Positions 45,501-58,346 are shown, numbered from the stretch's first letter. The stretch: 64,000 bases of DNA from Escallonia rubra (GCA_033065855.1 JAVXUO010002841.1:62001-126000), one strand, 5' to 3'. The notes: generated by a model not told the origin, from the sequence alone. A program made the numbers and translations.

Positions 45501-46338
45501 ACGTCAATATGAGGATGATGGCCTATGAGTTATGATCACTGGCCAAAGAGGACGAATGTCGCTCGAGCAGAGTCTGGTCGAGTCATGTCTGTCGTGTCCA
45601 TGTGCATTGCATTTGATTTTCTTTTAATGTTGATGATTTTAATGATTTGCATTTCAATGATGTTTCTCTTTACGACCTTGGATCTCGGGTTCACTTGCAT
45701 AGTCAGTCAGTCAGTCCAGTCCATGCGGAGGTGGCAGTAATGCTGTTCTGTTGGGCCTTAAAGCCGCTCAGTCTAACGAAAGAAAAATTATCGTTTGACA
45801 ATTATGCTGATGTCGAAAATTTATTGGAACTCTTGATTCATTTATATCGATGAGATGATTATTATTCCTCTGAGTCTCTTGAATCATTTGTACACAATAC
45901 TCCTCGTGTCGTCTTTACTGGGCGAATTGCGCTCATTCCTTTTGTTATATTGTGCAGGCTATAAGGTTGATCAAGGAGAACCTGCTAGAAAGGAAAAAGA
46001 AACAACCTAGAAAAGTTGAGCAAGGGGATCAGTTGTGTGAGGTAAGACCAGCTAGGAATGGTGGGATAAAGATTGAGTTGCGAGATAGGTTGTTAAGAGT
46101 CCTACGACTACAGTCGTATATTAGGTTGTAAACTTTCATGTTGTTTAAAGACTTGAAAGTCTTCCGCTGCAGTATGATGTATGTTTGTAAGAAAATTTTT
46201 GTAAGGACTCAATTTGGAGCGTCTATTAATGATGTATGAGTATGAGGATGTAGTTGCTCTGTATTCAGCACAGGGTTTAGAAAGTGATTATGGTTGATAA
46301 CTCAGCCCGGTGATGTCACCTGGGTTGAGGGTGTCACA
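42527..46338 (+). mobile_element. Solo LTR of a gypsy-type element, 3.8 kb
   Basis: It starts TGTGATACCCC and ends GGGTGTCACA, so the ends are inverted repeats of the usual LTR kind. The flanks AAACT (42522-42526) and AAACA (46339-46343) match in four of five bases, a decayed target duplication. Inside are GGTATTTTGGTAATTT repeats (44105-44420) and a repeating TTGTTGAGGACTT…CCGCCCTGTTGATG block (44870-45390). No coding region is seen. Orientation is set by the TGT…CA ends and the TGCAGGCTATAAGGTTGATCA word near 45955. Confidence 0.8.
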
Positions 46339-46343
46339 AAACA

Positions 46344-47285
46344 TTTGCAAGGCTTCCTACTTATCCTTGGAAAGAAATCAGACCAATGCAGTTCAAAAGA
46401 GTGGTGCCATTCAAGGTCAGAGGCAACAACGCACAAAAATGGATGGACGTTTAGGCACACGGAAAAGAATTATGCCTGAAAATTGAAGCCATCGATGCTC
46501 GGTAGCGATTTGATGCTTCATATGTAAAATTTGGAGCCAACAACGCGTAAAAGCGGATGGACATTTAAGCACACACATAAAGACTCGTGTACGAAAATAG
46601 AAGCCAACAACGTTCAATAGCGGTTGGTTGCTTTGACACCAAGGGAAAAATATATGCAGAGAGGGAGCACATGAACTTCTGTGGATACACCAACTGAACT
46701 AGAACTTGACTGAGAATAAAACTGGGATAAGAAGGTATGCCATCCTTATATTAACCTAGATTGAGGGTCTATACCCTTTAACACTTAGACTGGGACTGGA
46801 GCTAGGAAAGAGATTGCACGTGACTTTTACGTACTGACTTGGACTGAGAGTATAATACTCTTGGACAGGAAAAATAGGTCATACACTGACTTGAATTTAG
46901 GGTTACCTACCCTCAGAGACAGACTTGGACTGGGAAATGGCTGCATCCTACGGAGGTTGCCTACATACCCTCATCCGGAAGGGATCAAGCCAATAGTTCG
47001 AACACTGGATTTAGAAAAAGTCTATACGTGATTCTCACGTACTGACCTGAGGAGAAGGTCAAATACCCTCAGACTCAAAGCTGGACCTAATCAAAAGAAA
47101 ATATAGAAGTGTGACTGAAAAGTCACAGCAAAGATCATATTTTATTTTATTTTAATTTATTTTGTCAAAAAAAAATTATTATATGAAAAAAAAAATTCCT
47201 TCTTAAAGACTAAGGGTAAGAGACATAATTCTATAGCGTAGACTTTGACGAAATAAAGACACTTATCTGAGTGTCAGGTTAGGGG
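46344..47285. other. Interior of the minus-strand element, no gene
   Basis: Non-coding, with a GATTTGATGCTT/GGTTGCTTTGAC motif pair and repeated GGACTGAGA / CTTGGACTGGG phrases. No frame longer than ~65 codons is credible. Confidence 0.5.
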
Positions 47286-47765
47286 AATCACATGGAGCCC
47301 CTGGATAGGAATGTAGATAGACTACACTGATTATGCAATGAACTGGCAAATGACAGACTATCACGACTGTCGTGAAAAAAGACTCACGGGGAGCCACTAG
47401 ACAAAATGCATGCAGACTACACCGACTACGCAGTGAATTAGAAGATGACAAACTTTATCATGACTGTCGTGAAAAGAGAATCACAGGGAGCCCCTCGACA
47501 AAATGCATGCAGACTATACCGACTATGCAAAGAATTGGATGATGAAAAACATTATCACGACTGCCATAAAAGGAGACTCATATGAAGCCACTAGGTGAGC
47601 ACTAGAAAGACAAATAGACAAACACTATCCTGACTGTTGTGAAAGGGGACTCCTAGGAATTCCCTTGACGAAATGCATATGAACAAGACTGACCATGTAA
47701 TGGACTTGAGACAGACAGACATCGTCACGACTGTCGCTAGGAGGGACTCACAGGGAGCCCCTACA
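47286..47765. repeat. Tandem repeat, ~115-bp unit, about 4-5 copies
   Basis: The unit has ATCACGACTGTCGTGAAAAGA, a CACAGGGAGCCCCT phrase, AAAATGCATGCAGACTA and CGACTATGCA. CACGACTGTCGTG is itself a palindrome. The unit decays toward the right. Confidence 0.8.
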
Positions 47766-48022
47766 CAAAATGTTGAGTAGGGTTGACTCTATATAACCCT
47801 AATGGAAGGTGGATCATAAGGAAAACCCCTAAGGACATCTATAAAGAAGAACTTATGACGAAGATAATATCCTTTCACAATCGAGAGCATATCTGAAAAT
47901 CATTTTGACTACCCAACATAACGAATTGACTATTCACTTCGAGATCTATTCATTTGTCCATACATTATTTTATCATTTAGAATTTAAGGCAATGGATCCT
48001 ACTCAGTTGATATGTCCATTTC
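47766..48022. other. Short spacer before the hAT element
   Basis: No feature seen; ends with the hAT target duplication TCCATTTC (48015-48022). Confidence 0.5.
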
Positions 48023-49915
48023 TAGGGGTGAGCATTTAAACCGTTGAAACCGATCCAACCGTAAAAATCGAACCAACCAATCCGACTAATTCCAAACCGA
48101 TCGCAAAAACAATTGGTTTGGTTTTTTTTTCACAAACTGCATGTTCGGTTCGGTCGGTTCGGTTTGGTTTTTTTGAAATCGGTCTAAACCGAACCGACCG
48201 TATACTATATAATATATAATTTTTTTAAACTAACCCCAATTAGTTTTAACTGACTTAGGTAGTTAAACTTAGCCCTTCATATAAATATATACGTAACCCT
48301 AAATCCTAATCCATTCTTTTCTTCAATCACCGCCCAGATCTGCTCCACAACCTCCACTCCACGCCTCAGCCATCAGCTCTCAAGTTTCAAGATCCACCAT
48401 GGCAGCGCCTCCACCATGGCAGCATCTCCACCACGGCTGCATCTCCTTCAGCCCGTCGTCTCCTCCAGCCGTCGTCTTAATCTCCCACGGCTGCGCCTCT
48501 AAAACGCTGCGTAGAAAGGGTCAGCTTCGTTCTTGCTTTTTATAGAGTTCTTTCCATGACCTTCAGAGTCATTCTCACACAAGTACGTACAGAGTTTCTT
48601 TGAGTTACAAAACTAGGATTTGCTGAAATTGTTGGTATGTTGTTTTCTGTAGTGGGTATTGTTCAGATTGTGACTGTTCTGGATTTTATCTACTTGTTTT
48701 CCTATCACATGTTTGTGTTGATTGTAAACCCAAGTTCGAGTTCAATCCACTGGCTTAATCCCTGAAGACGAAAGTGGGAATTGCAGTGATTTGTGTTGTT
48801 TGTGGCCATTTTTCATGTGTAGGTTCTCTCTTTCAATCAGTGCTTTCTATTTCAGTTAATCTTCTGGTTGAATGAGTGCTTGAAATGAATTCAATCGTAT
48901 GTGCAGAATAATTACTGTCAGCAATGGTGAATAGAAGTAACAATTGTATGGAATGAAATTGTTAAGAGCCACTGTAGACAGTTCACTGCATAAGACCTTA
49001 ACCCCCCATTCATTTATTAATCTTAGATAACAATTATATGGAATGATTGTTTGATTTTTGAATGGACTTTATAAGATTGATTTTCAATTAGTGAAAAAAT
49101 GCAATTGCCATGTACATGTATATATTAACCATTGTTAATATATACAGAAGTCCAAGTAGAATCTTAAGCCCGTTATGTAATCCTTTGGCTGCCCTATGTC
49201 CATCCAAAACCCAGGTAGGACCATTGCATAAATCTTTTCCTCTGGTGCAATGCTGGGGAAGACCTTCTTAAGAAATGGTAATATCAGCTTACCTTGGTTA
49301 CCATAAGTTGGGCAGATGCTATTCTTTACCTATGACTGATTTTTCGTTCATTGCATTTTTTCAGAAATATGGATTATATGCTGGTTGAAGGTTGATTGGC
49401 AATTAAGGTTTTCAAGATGCTGAAGTCATTTTCGTGACCTGTTTCGCTTTAAAGAGGACTTCTTTCTTCTTTAAGTTAATCTGATGGATATATTTGTTGT
49501 GTAATAATGGGTAATTTGATTAGAAGTTTAACATAATTTGATTAGAAGTTTACATCTGATGGATATAAAGAGCACTTCTTTCTTTTGCATGTTATGCAAT
49601 TTTGGTTAGAGTTTTTAGAAATGCTATGTAATGATTTTTTGTGTAATGAGTTATTTTCTTTTGGATCTAATGTAATCTAATTAGAATTTTAGTCTTATGA
49701 GCTAAGATCTGTTGTTTTTGTTACACATTTTTAGTTGTTCTGGGCCTGGAATGGAGTTTAGCCCAAACAGATTGATCCGTTTAAACCGAACCATTCGATC
49801 CATCTAATCCGTTCAAACCGAACTGTTCAACTACGGTTCGATTTTTTTTTCTCAAACCGAGGTTGGTCGGTTCGGTTTGGTATTCAGCCTCCAAACCGAA
49901 CCGTGCTCACCCCTA
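48023..49915. mobile_element. Non-autonomous hAT element, 1.9 kb
   Basis: Terminal inverted repeats TAGGGGTGAGCA and TGCTCACCCCTA, with a perfect 8-base target duplication TCCATTTC (48015-48022 and 49916-49923), are diagnostic of hAT. Both subterminal regions are rich in GGTTCGGTTTGG / CCAAACCGAACC words. The centre has a leader-like GC-rich part (48300-48520, several ATGG) but no transposase frame. Confidence 0.95.
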
Positions 49916-50043
49916 TCCATTTCTACCCAAAGAGGGAAGACCAGTGAAGTTTTTGATTGAAAAATTTTCAATTCCTCATCATTAAATGTCATGCAACTTC
50001 ACAGAATAAGTTAATTCTTAACTGAAACACTCTTTGAATCCTC

Positions 50044-50153
50044 AAGACTAGCATGAAAAGGTTGGGCCAAAAAAGGTGGATAGTGAAGATGTATGGTAGT
50101 GTATGAACAGTTAGGCTGATGTGTATGTTGTTAGAACTATGTAAGCTGTGAGG
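50044..50153. repeat. Second copy of the repeat at 1-106
   Basis: AGACTAGCATGAAAAGGTTGG through GTAAGCTGTGA matches the first bases of the window at roughly 85-90 percent by eye. Here it lies in the interior of the minus-strand LTR element. Confidence 0.75.
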
Positions 50154-50522
50154 CTGATGGGATCTTGGCCCATGATTAGCCAAAAGGTCAATGTATATGA
50201 CTAGGCTAAGCAAAAGTACAAGATTGTCAAGTGCGTGATAGGAAGGCATAAGATAAATTAAAGTTATAAGACTTCTCATATAATCATTGAAGTGGTGACA
50301 AATATATCAAACTGTCGTATAGAGCATGGCAACCGTACAGGGTAGGGTAGACCAAATAGGTCATGAAAATCAACGAATCGTCATCGGGCTACAAGGAGGT
50401 GAACACGTCATGTTTGGAGAAATCAGGAGTCAGAAAGTCATCCAACAAGCCAATGTGAAGGTGAACATATCATGTCATGATGTATCATGCTCAAAAAAGT
50501 GCATGGACCATTATATTCTTTT

Positions 50523-50590
<68 letters not shown>

Positions 50591-52150
50591 GGGCACAATG
50601 GGCCGAACTTTAATGAGGACTTTATACGGGACACAATGGGTGTTGGCTAAGAAATAAATGGTAAATAAGGCTCAAGAACCCAAATAGGAAACCAAATTCC
50701 CAAGTGTGTGTCCACAGAGACCGAGCCTAGAAGGTGACTAAGCCTCTTACGTATTCCTATTAATCAGGTCAGACGTAGTTCAAACCGGATCTGCTGGATA
50801 TATATTTTTTCCGAACTCAGTAAGATGGCAATCATATGCGCTGAATTTCTGATAATCATTTTCCAACCTTTTCGATTTCTTTCATTTTTTCATCTTTTTT
50901 TTTCACCATTTATTTTTTCTTTCGAGATCGAACAACTGACCATCATGATTCCACTCCTCATGTATTTTCAAGATTTTTGTTCCTATGAGGTGGAAACCTT
51001 AAAAAATACGGAGTTCACTGTACAGCAATACTTAGGTCATAGGCACACACCAACACACCCCAAGGTTAGGAATATAGGCTCTTAGAAAGAAAGACTAAAT
51101 TGTTTAAGCATAAAAGGCTAGCAAGTGGAGAAAATCTAATACAGGATAATCGGGATGATATGTGGTGGCCAATCGATGGCCTCCAATCATCAGGAATGCT
51201 CATTTCAAGGAAGACTTGTGCAAACCTACATTCTATCGAGGTCTCTTTTTCATTTTTCCTTGCTCTAACTTCTGCGTAGACCGTCCTTTTCAGAGTTCTC
51301 AGTCTAGCGGGAATTTTTTTGTTTCAACATGAATGGTCCAAGCTAGGATATAGGGTAAGTGAGCTTTGAATATAAGTGGCATTGATATGAGAATTGTGCT
51401 TGCTTTTGGCGAATGAGGGATTGGCCAAGAAAGGAAGTCACGACCTTCTCTTGATAATCTCTTAGATACTGACTCGAATATTTAAACTTTAAACCAAATC
51501 CTTCTGTTAGGTTTTCTGACATTCAATTTCAAAAAAACTGAAATTCTAATAATTAAGCTTGAAAACGCAGGGATCACAACCCCCTATATGCAAAGAAGAA
51601 ATGTCAACGAGATAGACCACTAGGCTTAAATTCACAAATCATAGTTTGTATATCTCTTTGAAATGATTGGTCATTTATGAATTTACACTGGTTTGAAATC
51701 GGGTAATTATTTCTTGCTTTGAAAACTGTTATGCTCTCAATTTTCTATGGATGAACATCTAGGCTTACTAGAATGACAAGTCTATCTGACTTAAACCCTA
51801 AAGAAACTTCTAAGAGAGGGAATTTTTTTTTAAAGAATTAAGGGGAAAGAAAGGACGACTCAATGAAGAAACTAGGTCGACACAATCGGAGGGTGCACAC
51901 ACACTATTTATTTCTTCTATTCTTTTTTATTTAGAATTTTATATTACCATAGAAAGTGAGAAAGAACATATGACTCAATGAAGAAGTTAGGACCACACAA
52001 TCGGGGGACGCACATAAGCATCATAACATCATAAAAAGCACATTTAAACTGTATGGTTTATATCCAATAGGAGTATATGAGTATTAACTAAAGGTAGAGT
52101 CTCTGAGTAACTGGCTAAAGAGTTTATTTTTGGATTTTAAAAAATTTGGG
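50154..52150. other. Interior of the minus-strand element, no gene; (TA)n at 50527-50589
   Basis: A pure (TA)n microsatellite of about 60 bases is the only clear feature. A 95-codon frame starting at 50326 runs into the microsatellite and has no recognisable domain. Confidence 0.5.
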
Positions 52151-52154
52151 AAAT

Positions 52155-52665
52155 AAGGATGACTAACCGTCCGGCAACCTGGTGGGATTAACTGGTCGAT
52201 TGGTCAGTGAGGTAATTCTAGAGGTTTGAAAAAATCTGTGAAGATTAGGGTTCTGACTAACCGTCCGGTCATTCCTTGAATTGAACTGGCTAGTTGGTCA
52301 ATGGGCTTAGGGTTTGATCTGGAAAAAATTCTGGAATAGGGAAAGTTTTGACTAACCGTCTGATCACTTGGGGTAGAAAAATCTTGGGAAGGTCAGGGTT
52401 TTGACTAATCGTTTGGGAACCTGGTGGGTTAACCGGTTAGTTAGCAGTGGGTTAGATGTGTTGGGCTGGAAAAATTTTGGGGAGGTTTGGCTCCTGACTA
52501 ACCGTCCGATCACCTTTTGGGTTAACCGTCCGATCACCTTTTGGGTAAACCGGCGGGTTGGTCAGTGGATTGGATCAGGGTATAGACCAGTCAATTTTGA
52601 ATTTTTCAAGTAAATGCACATACTGACTAACCGTCCGATTGGGAGTGCGGGTAATCGATCGATTA
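52155..52665. repeat. Diverged tandem repeats with GACTAACCGTCCGATC
   Basis: About seven occurrences of TGACTAACCGTCCG(A/G) with CCTGGTGGGTTAACCGG-type followers at irregular 45-100 base spacing. This is typical of non-coding interiors of large plant gypsy elements. Confidence 0.75.
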
Positions 52666-53187
52666 GTTAGAGTCTCCTCTTTTGAGGCAAAATTACTAGT
52701 TTAGCTTACAACATGCTAGTGGTTTCCTTGCCAACATGTCGTAGGCCAATACAGGTATTCTCCCAACCAAGGGCAGAACACTGAATGGTTTGGGTGTGTG
52801 GTTTTCTCCTTATAACACCGGTGTAAATGTCACTTCATACACTCGACCGTACCATATACCTCTCACCCGTAGCTAGGAAGTTTATAATGGGCGATCACTA
52901 GTACGTATACAAGTCGCTTAATATACCAATATACCTGGAGGAATCTTTAGTATGAGGCACTTGTGTTGAGCACTTGATCGAGAGATCTCCTTGATCCCAA
53001 GGACCTCGAATGTGTCGCTTTCCAATGGGTGGGTTGGGGTGAGACGTACGCGTGTTTCAGGTATGGAAATAAAAGTGCAAGTGCACAATTATGTCACATT
53101 GTACATACCATAGAAAAATATCAGAGAAATACAACAAGGGTAAAAACCAAGAAAAACTTTTCAAGTATAGTCATCTTAGTGTTTTTA

Positions 53188-53207
53188 GTCCCCAGCAGAG
53201 TTACCAC
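53188..53207 (-). other. Primer-binding region of the minus-strand element
   Basis: Read on the minus strand it is GTGGTAACTCTGCTGGGGAC, starting directly after the LTR end CACA. It resembles the conserved priming sites of plant Tat-type elements. Confidence 0.6.
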
Positions 53208-54535
53208 TGTGGCGCACAGCCACGAAAAAAGGATCTTCAGGAGTCGCCGTCTTATTTAATAAGAAAAAAAACCAAAAAGTGACTCAAAGGTGTCCAAGAA
53301 GGATTACTAATCAATCGAAACCATGATAGGGGTCCGGGGACTAAGTTACACAACCGGAAGGTGTTAGGCACCCCCTAGGCCCTTTCGGTCTGTACTTCAT
53401 TTATATTGAATTTTGGCCTTAAGAACACGTAGCATGCAAAATATGATAAAATTAACAATAAGTTTATTTTTATGCTTTCGGCTTGAACTTGAGATCAGGG
53501 CTCGAAATGCCTACGTATCCAGTTGAACTAACTGGAATCAAAACCGCCATAGTTCGACTCTGATCCTACAGGAAATAGTCTACAATTCAAGACCTAGATT
53601 TAGACAAAGAAAATGAAAATAACTCTTTTTGTCTTGAAATGAAATGTGACTACAGGGAAGGGATGACAATCTATATGATTTATATCCTAAGAAAGCTGGT
53701 AAAAGTTACCTCGAGATGCAGCTTGCCTTGATGACTCAAGATCGCTCGCTGTTGGATCCACGATGCAAAGAACAAAGTGATGTTTTTTAGAGTGATTTGG
53801 ATGAATAAATTTTTCAAAGGAGGTTGGACGTCACTTCCCGAGGAAATGGCATGCAAACTCTAAAAAAATAAGCTTTAGAAATGGACTTAATGTCTCTCCC
53901 CTTAAATAGAGGCCACGACCTCTTTTTAAAGTGCTCGGGGTCACATAATCTGATAAGATTGGCAACCCAATCTGCACAGCTGGAGATAAGTCAAAATAAG
54001 TGATAAGATCGCAGATTGAAAAAAGTCAACTAGCCGGCCAGTTAGTCGAAAATCGGCTGGTTCACCCCATTAATTAAAAATATTTTTTTCTCAATTTTTT
54101 GGGCATTATCTGACCCTAATTTCGGTAATTATCTCAGAAATCATTAATGGGATGCAACAGATTCGGGATAAGTCATTCTTTAACCATAAAATAGATTGAT
54201 TTGTTTTTTTTATCAAGGATAAATCATGGATTATTTTTCTATAATCATCTTGACAAAATACATCAATCAAGGTAAACTAAACCATGGACCAAACTTAATC
54301 TATATGGAGTTGACTAAATGCAATGGACTGGATGGGACTTGACATGCAATGGTCTGGACTATTAAACCAGAAAGACTGGACTGTACAGTTAAATTGGACC
54401 AAATTGATTAAATAAAACTGGACGGAATTAAATAATTAAACTACATCACTAAGCTTGAACTCAATAATGCATTTTAATTAAATGAACTCCATTGTTTAAT
54501 TAATTAAAAATGCCTACAAAAATGGGGTGTCCGCA
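53208..54535 (-). mobile_element. 5' LTR of the minus-strand element
   Basis: 1328 bases, the partner of 41042-42379. Its ends TGTGGCGCA and GTGTCCGCA are in good LTR form. Visible differences from its partner run to several per 100 bases, so insertion is not recent. Confidence 0.9.
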
Positions 54536-54540
54536 GCCAA

Positions 54541-54750
54541 GGTTGAAAATTTTAGAACAAAAATTCTATACCTTTTCAGACTCAGAAATCCTAGGGATAT
54601 TAGACATCCTACTCGAACATAAGCTTGTTGATCTCCCTAAGTTGAAACGCACAGAAGAGGCGGGGCAGTTAACGAGTCAAGATACTGTAAGTACCATTGT
54701 TTTATTAGTCATCCGACCGAAAAGTTCTTCACACTCTAGGAGGTGATTAT
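54541..54750 (+). pseudogene. Tat-like gag, 3' part (continuation of 39680-41036)
   Basis: RLKILEQKFYTFSDSEILGI, then LVDLPKLKRTEEAG, matches the K.YPF.DSD…ELPE.KRPEE region that ends Tat gag before the zinc-knuckle-like CKYHR part. That part is already degraded here. In frame with 41036 across the GCCAA duplication. Confidence 0.75.
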
Positions 54751-55029
54751 GGACTTATCTAGAAAAAAAGAAAATCCTAATACTTGATGAGAAGGTAAAG
54801 GATTCAAACAACGCTTCCATCATCTTTGGATCTGTAGTCGCTTCAGCTTCTAGTAAGCAACAAGAGAACTGAATGCCTAAGGCCTCCGTGCTGGAGGCAT
54901 CAAAAGCTTGAAAGATCCCCCAAAAGACTCAGCATCCCTTTGAAGCCCTTAAAAATATAAAAAGGTCAAGCCTTCACAGGGGATGCACTAAAATCATATA
55001 TGTGATCAAGCTCTACGGGCCTTGGGTTA
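54751..55029 (+). other. Tat interior after gag, no pol
   Basis: Degenerate sequence between gag and the tandem repeats. No protease, RT or integrase motif is seen. Confidence 0.5.
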
Positions 55030-55560
55030 TGTAAGTTCAAGTCAAGTTGCCTTCATCCGATCAAGCTTCAAGCCAGGATTTGAAGGTCAACTTTATGTCA
55101 TCTGATTGCAGGTCAAGCTCTGAAGCCCTTCAACTAGCTGTAAGTCATCTTCATCCGATCAACCTTCAAGCTTGGATTCAAATGTCAAAGTTGTATCGTC
55201 CAGTTGTAGATCAACTCTGAAGCCCTTCAACTAGATGCAAGTCATCTTCATTCGATCAAGCTTCACATCCAGATTCGATGGTCAAAGTTGTATCATCTGG
55301 CTGGAGATCAACCTTTGAAGCCCTTCAACTAGTTGCAAGTCGTCTTCATCTGGTCAAGCTTTAAGCCCAGATTCGAAGGTCAAAGTCATATTGTCTTGCT
55401 GGAGATCAAGCTCTGAAGCCCTTCAACTAGCTACAAGTCATCTTCATCTGATCAGACTTCAAGCTCAAATTCGAAGGTCAAAATCGTATGGTTTGGTTGG
55501 AGGTCAAGCTTTGAAGCCCTTCAACGAGCTGTAAATCATCTTAATTTGATGAAGCTCAAA
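55030..55560. repeat. Tandem repeat, ~97-bp unit, about 5-6 copies
   Basis: GAAGCCCTTCAACTAGCTG recurs near 55125, 55220, 55320, 55418 and 55516, with CATCTTCATC(T/C)GATCAAGCTTC between. It lies upstream of the 3' LTR, as tandem repeats do in several Tat-clade elements. Confidence 0.85.
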
Positions 55561-55995
55561 GCCCGAAGTGAAGACCAAAATCAAAGAACAAAGCTCCTTA
55601 GTCGAGACTAACTAGATGATCAAAGCGCCTCAGCACGAGCCTAAACTGCAAGATCAAAGCTCCTTAGCTCGAGCCTAAGCTGCAAGATCAAAGCTCCTCA
55701 GCATGAGCCGAAACTCCCAGATCAAAGTTCCTATCAGCACTACTCAGCATGAGCCTAAACTGCAAGATCAATGCTCCTCTGGAGGAGCTTAAATGGCACA
55801 ATCACCGCTCCTCTGCACGAGCTTAAACTACATAATCAATGCTCCTTAAAACGAGCTTAAACTACACGATCAATGCTCTTGAGCACGAGTCTAAACTGCA
55901 TGATAAACGCTCATCAGCATGAGTCTAAACTGCATGATAAACACTCCTCAGCACGAGTTTAAATTGTACAATCAATGCTTCTAACCTGCACGAGC
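55561..55995. repeat. Tandem repeat, ~36-40-bp unit, ~10 copies
   Basis: GATCAAAGCTCCTCAGC(A/T)CGAGCCTAAACTGCA units with decay, directly after the 97-bp repeats. Confidence 0.85.
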
Positions 55996-56958
55996 TAAGA
56001 CTGTATAAAGCATAAAAATTAACTTCATACTTGAACTACGTCTATTGACTTGATCCCTTTAGGGTACGTAGGTAGCTTGGAGTTTTGCTTTGAGTTCAGT
56101 CAACCATAAAAAAAATTCAAAATGGCAGTCTGTGATTAAGTCTTGAGGCTAATTAGCCTTTCATGCCAAGCATAAGGAACGTGCAAGTCCTTTCAAGTTC
56201 AACTGCCAAGAAAGGGGGGGGGGAGTGGGAAGGGGGCACAAGCCCAACTGCACGTCTTGTAGAGAAAGCACACTTTCGATGCGGTCAAATGCAGAGTCAT
56301 CTTGGTTATGTCACAAGTGCTGGTCAACTGAGTACTTTGTGCATGAGGACTAGTTCAAAATGCAAGTCATATCGAGCGGATCTTCAAAGCAATCCGATAA
56401 GTCTTGCAACTATTTCCATAATGTAGGAGGGAAAGTCAACATACAAGACTTGTCGAGCACATATCCAAAACCAGACAATTGAGTCTTGCCACAGTCATGC
56501 CCATAAATGCACGTCAATAGATGACTTACACAAGAGGGAAAGTCCATGTCTGAGACATGTCGAGTTCATTTCTAAGGCCAATCAAATGAACCGTAGCAAA
56601 GCGGGAAAAAAAAATTCATATCAGATGCAAAGCCAAACTGTGTGTGCTCTCACAGCCATGGATGGCCAAGACACTGATACGATCAACGGGCTTGTTGATC
56701 ACCGTATTTCTATTTAGAATGCCACAGCCATCAGACAGTGTGGCTTGTGGGTTAGGGTTCCTTCATAAAAGCATAAAACCCTAAAGGTCCATCACCGGCA
56801 AGCCCGGCCAAATGGGTCGATGCTGATTTCATTGGTAGGGTCCAACCAGAAGAATTTTCTTATCTAGAAAGAAAGGAAAAGAAGAGACGATTACTTCAAG
56901 CCTTGTGACAATACCTGACAAAAAAAAGTACTGCACAAGTTTTAAAGTGGGGGCAATT
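55996..56958. other. Tat 3' region before the LTR, no gene
   Basis: Non-coding. Repeated CAAGACTTGTCGAG/AGTC words, a G-run near 56214-56222, and a polypurine tract at the end (AAAGTGGGGGCAA). Confidence 0.5.
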
Positions 56959-57109
56959 TCTAGACACTAAAAAGTTATTTTACGGGTCAATGGTAGATAA
57001 TATTTAGTGACTAGTCATATATTCACCATGCAAAAAATGCGAGTCAAGATGCTGATATGGAGTCAAATAAAATGATGGTCTCGATCCAAAGTTAAGCTAG
57101 AAGAACTAG
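56959..57109 (+). mobile_element. Tat-like LTR, right copy, first part
   Basis: TCTAGACACTAAAAAG (TG changed to TC) matches the left LTR start and runs to the ACTAG target duplication at 57105-57109. It resumes at 61204. Confidence 0.8.
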
Positions 57110-58346
57110 TGTAACACTCCAATACTTTTTTGGATTAATTTAAAATTTTAGCGGCAAATTGTTTTATGCATAGATATTATATTTATGAACTTTTAGTGAT
57201 GATTAGTGAAGCGGGGTTTAGATAACAGCCTTTAAATTATTCTAGTACATTAAGCTATCATAAATAGTTAATTTGGGCTTTTCAGTATTAACAGAAAGTT
57301 TTGGGTAATTTTGAAATTTTACCTAAAATCTAGGGAGGTTTTGGTAATTATCCAACCAGGGTTTATACACACACAACTATATAGAGCAGTCGTTCCAAAC
57401 ATTTCCCATCTTTTTCTGAAGCTCGGTTGAGAGAGAGAGAGAAACATACTGAGAGAGTGAAGGAAGGAAACCCACTTGCCAGCAATCAGATTATCTTTCC
57501 CAGTAAGATTTGTTTTAATATACGGGTTTATATTTATATATCCATGTGCGATTGATATGGGTTTAGAGTATTAGGTAAGGGTAGCAGTAGAACCCGTGAA
57601 TGACAAGGTGTATGTGACTGGGCTGCCGTGATGGGGGTATGGGAGTATTCTGAGATGTTTTTGTCTGTGTCTTGGTGAGTATAAGAGGCAAGGGAAAAAG
57701 GGGCTGCCGTGAGAGAGAGAGAGAGAGAGACAGTTTTGTCGTGGGTCTCAGTGTGCTTCATGTTAAGCAGTGAGTGTTTATGATGGTGTATGAGTGTAGT
57801 GAAGAGTGATGGTGTTCGTGTACATATGTGGGAATGGTGCGTGCTATTGTGTGTAGTAGTGTGTGTTTCTGTGGGTGCGTTTATGGGACGAAGGGGTGCA
57901 TTAAGCAAGTCACAGCCATGGTGGCTGTGACTGTGCACCTGTGTATGTGCGGTTGAGGGACTGCGGATTAGAGAGGGAGAATAACCGTGAGGGATTATGG
58001 GGTTTGGAACAGAACCAGCCGTAGGGGGCCGCAGGTTTAGAGAGAGACCATGGGTTGTGCAAGAGGGGGATGTGGGTGTTGTATATGTGCCTGCGAGGGT
58101 GCATATGGGTGTGTTGTTGTGTGAGGAATATTGTGTGAGTGCGTGAGGGTGTTGATGTCTGGGGGGTGAGAGAGAGAGAGAGAGAGGTTGTGTGCTCAGG
58201 TGTGTGTGCTTGTATGCATGTGTGTGTGTCATGCTTGTAATATGTGTATTTATTCCGTGGGTGCATTGAGTGTATTACGGATGGGTAGCAGAGGGAAGAG
58301 AAGAAGAAGAAGATATGAGGTGGGTTGTGTGCTCAGGTGGGTAATG

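Larger units (their letters stand above)
41042..54535 (-). mobile_element. Non-autonomous LTR retrotransposon, minus strand, inside gag
   Basis: Left LTR 41042-42379 and right LTR 53208-54535 are direct repeats. The 5-base target duplication GCCAA stands at 41037-41041 and 54536-54540. On the minus strand the primer-binding region next to the 5' (right) LTR reads GTGGTAACTCTGCTGGGGAC (53188-53207), like the GTGGCGACTC…GGGGA sites of plant gypsy elements. A purine tract (GAGGGGCTC) precedes the 3' (left) LTR. The interior (42380-53207) has no pol frame, only tandem repeats plus an inserted solo LTR and hAT element. It is therefore a large non-autonomous derivative. Confidence 0.9.

Noticed and set aside
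47286..47765. CRISPR-like array
   Set aside because: Direct repeats with spacers, but the unit diverges throughout, the genome is a plant and the block sits in a retrotransposon interior.
50326..50613. 95-codon plus-strand frame starting MATVQGRVDQIG
   Set aside because: Runs into the (TA)n microsatellite, has no recognised domain, and lies in the interior of a minus-strand element.
57534..58232. 232-codon minus-strand frame
   Set aside because: A His/Thr/Ser-rich low-complexity product of GT-rich LTR sequence, with no domain and a location inside a solo LTR.
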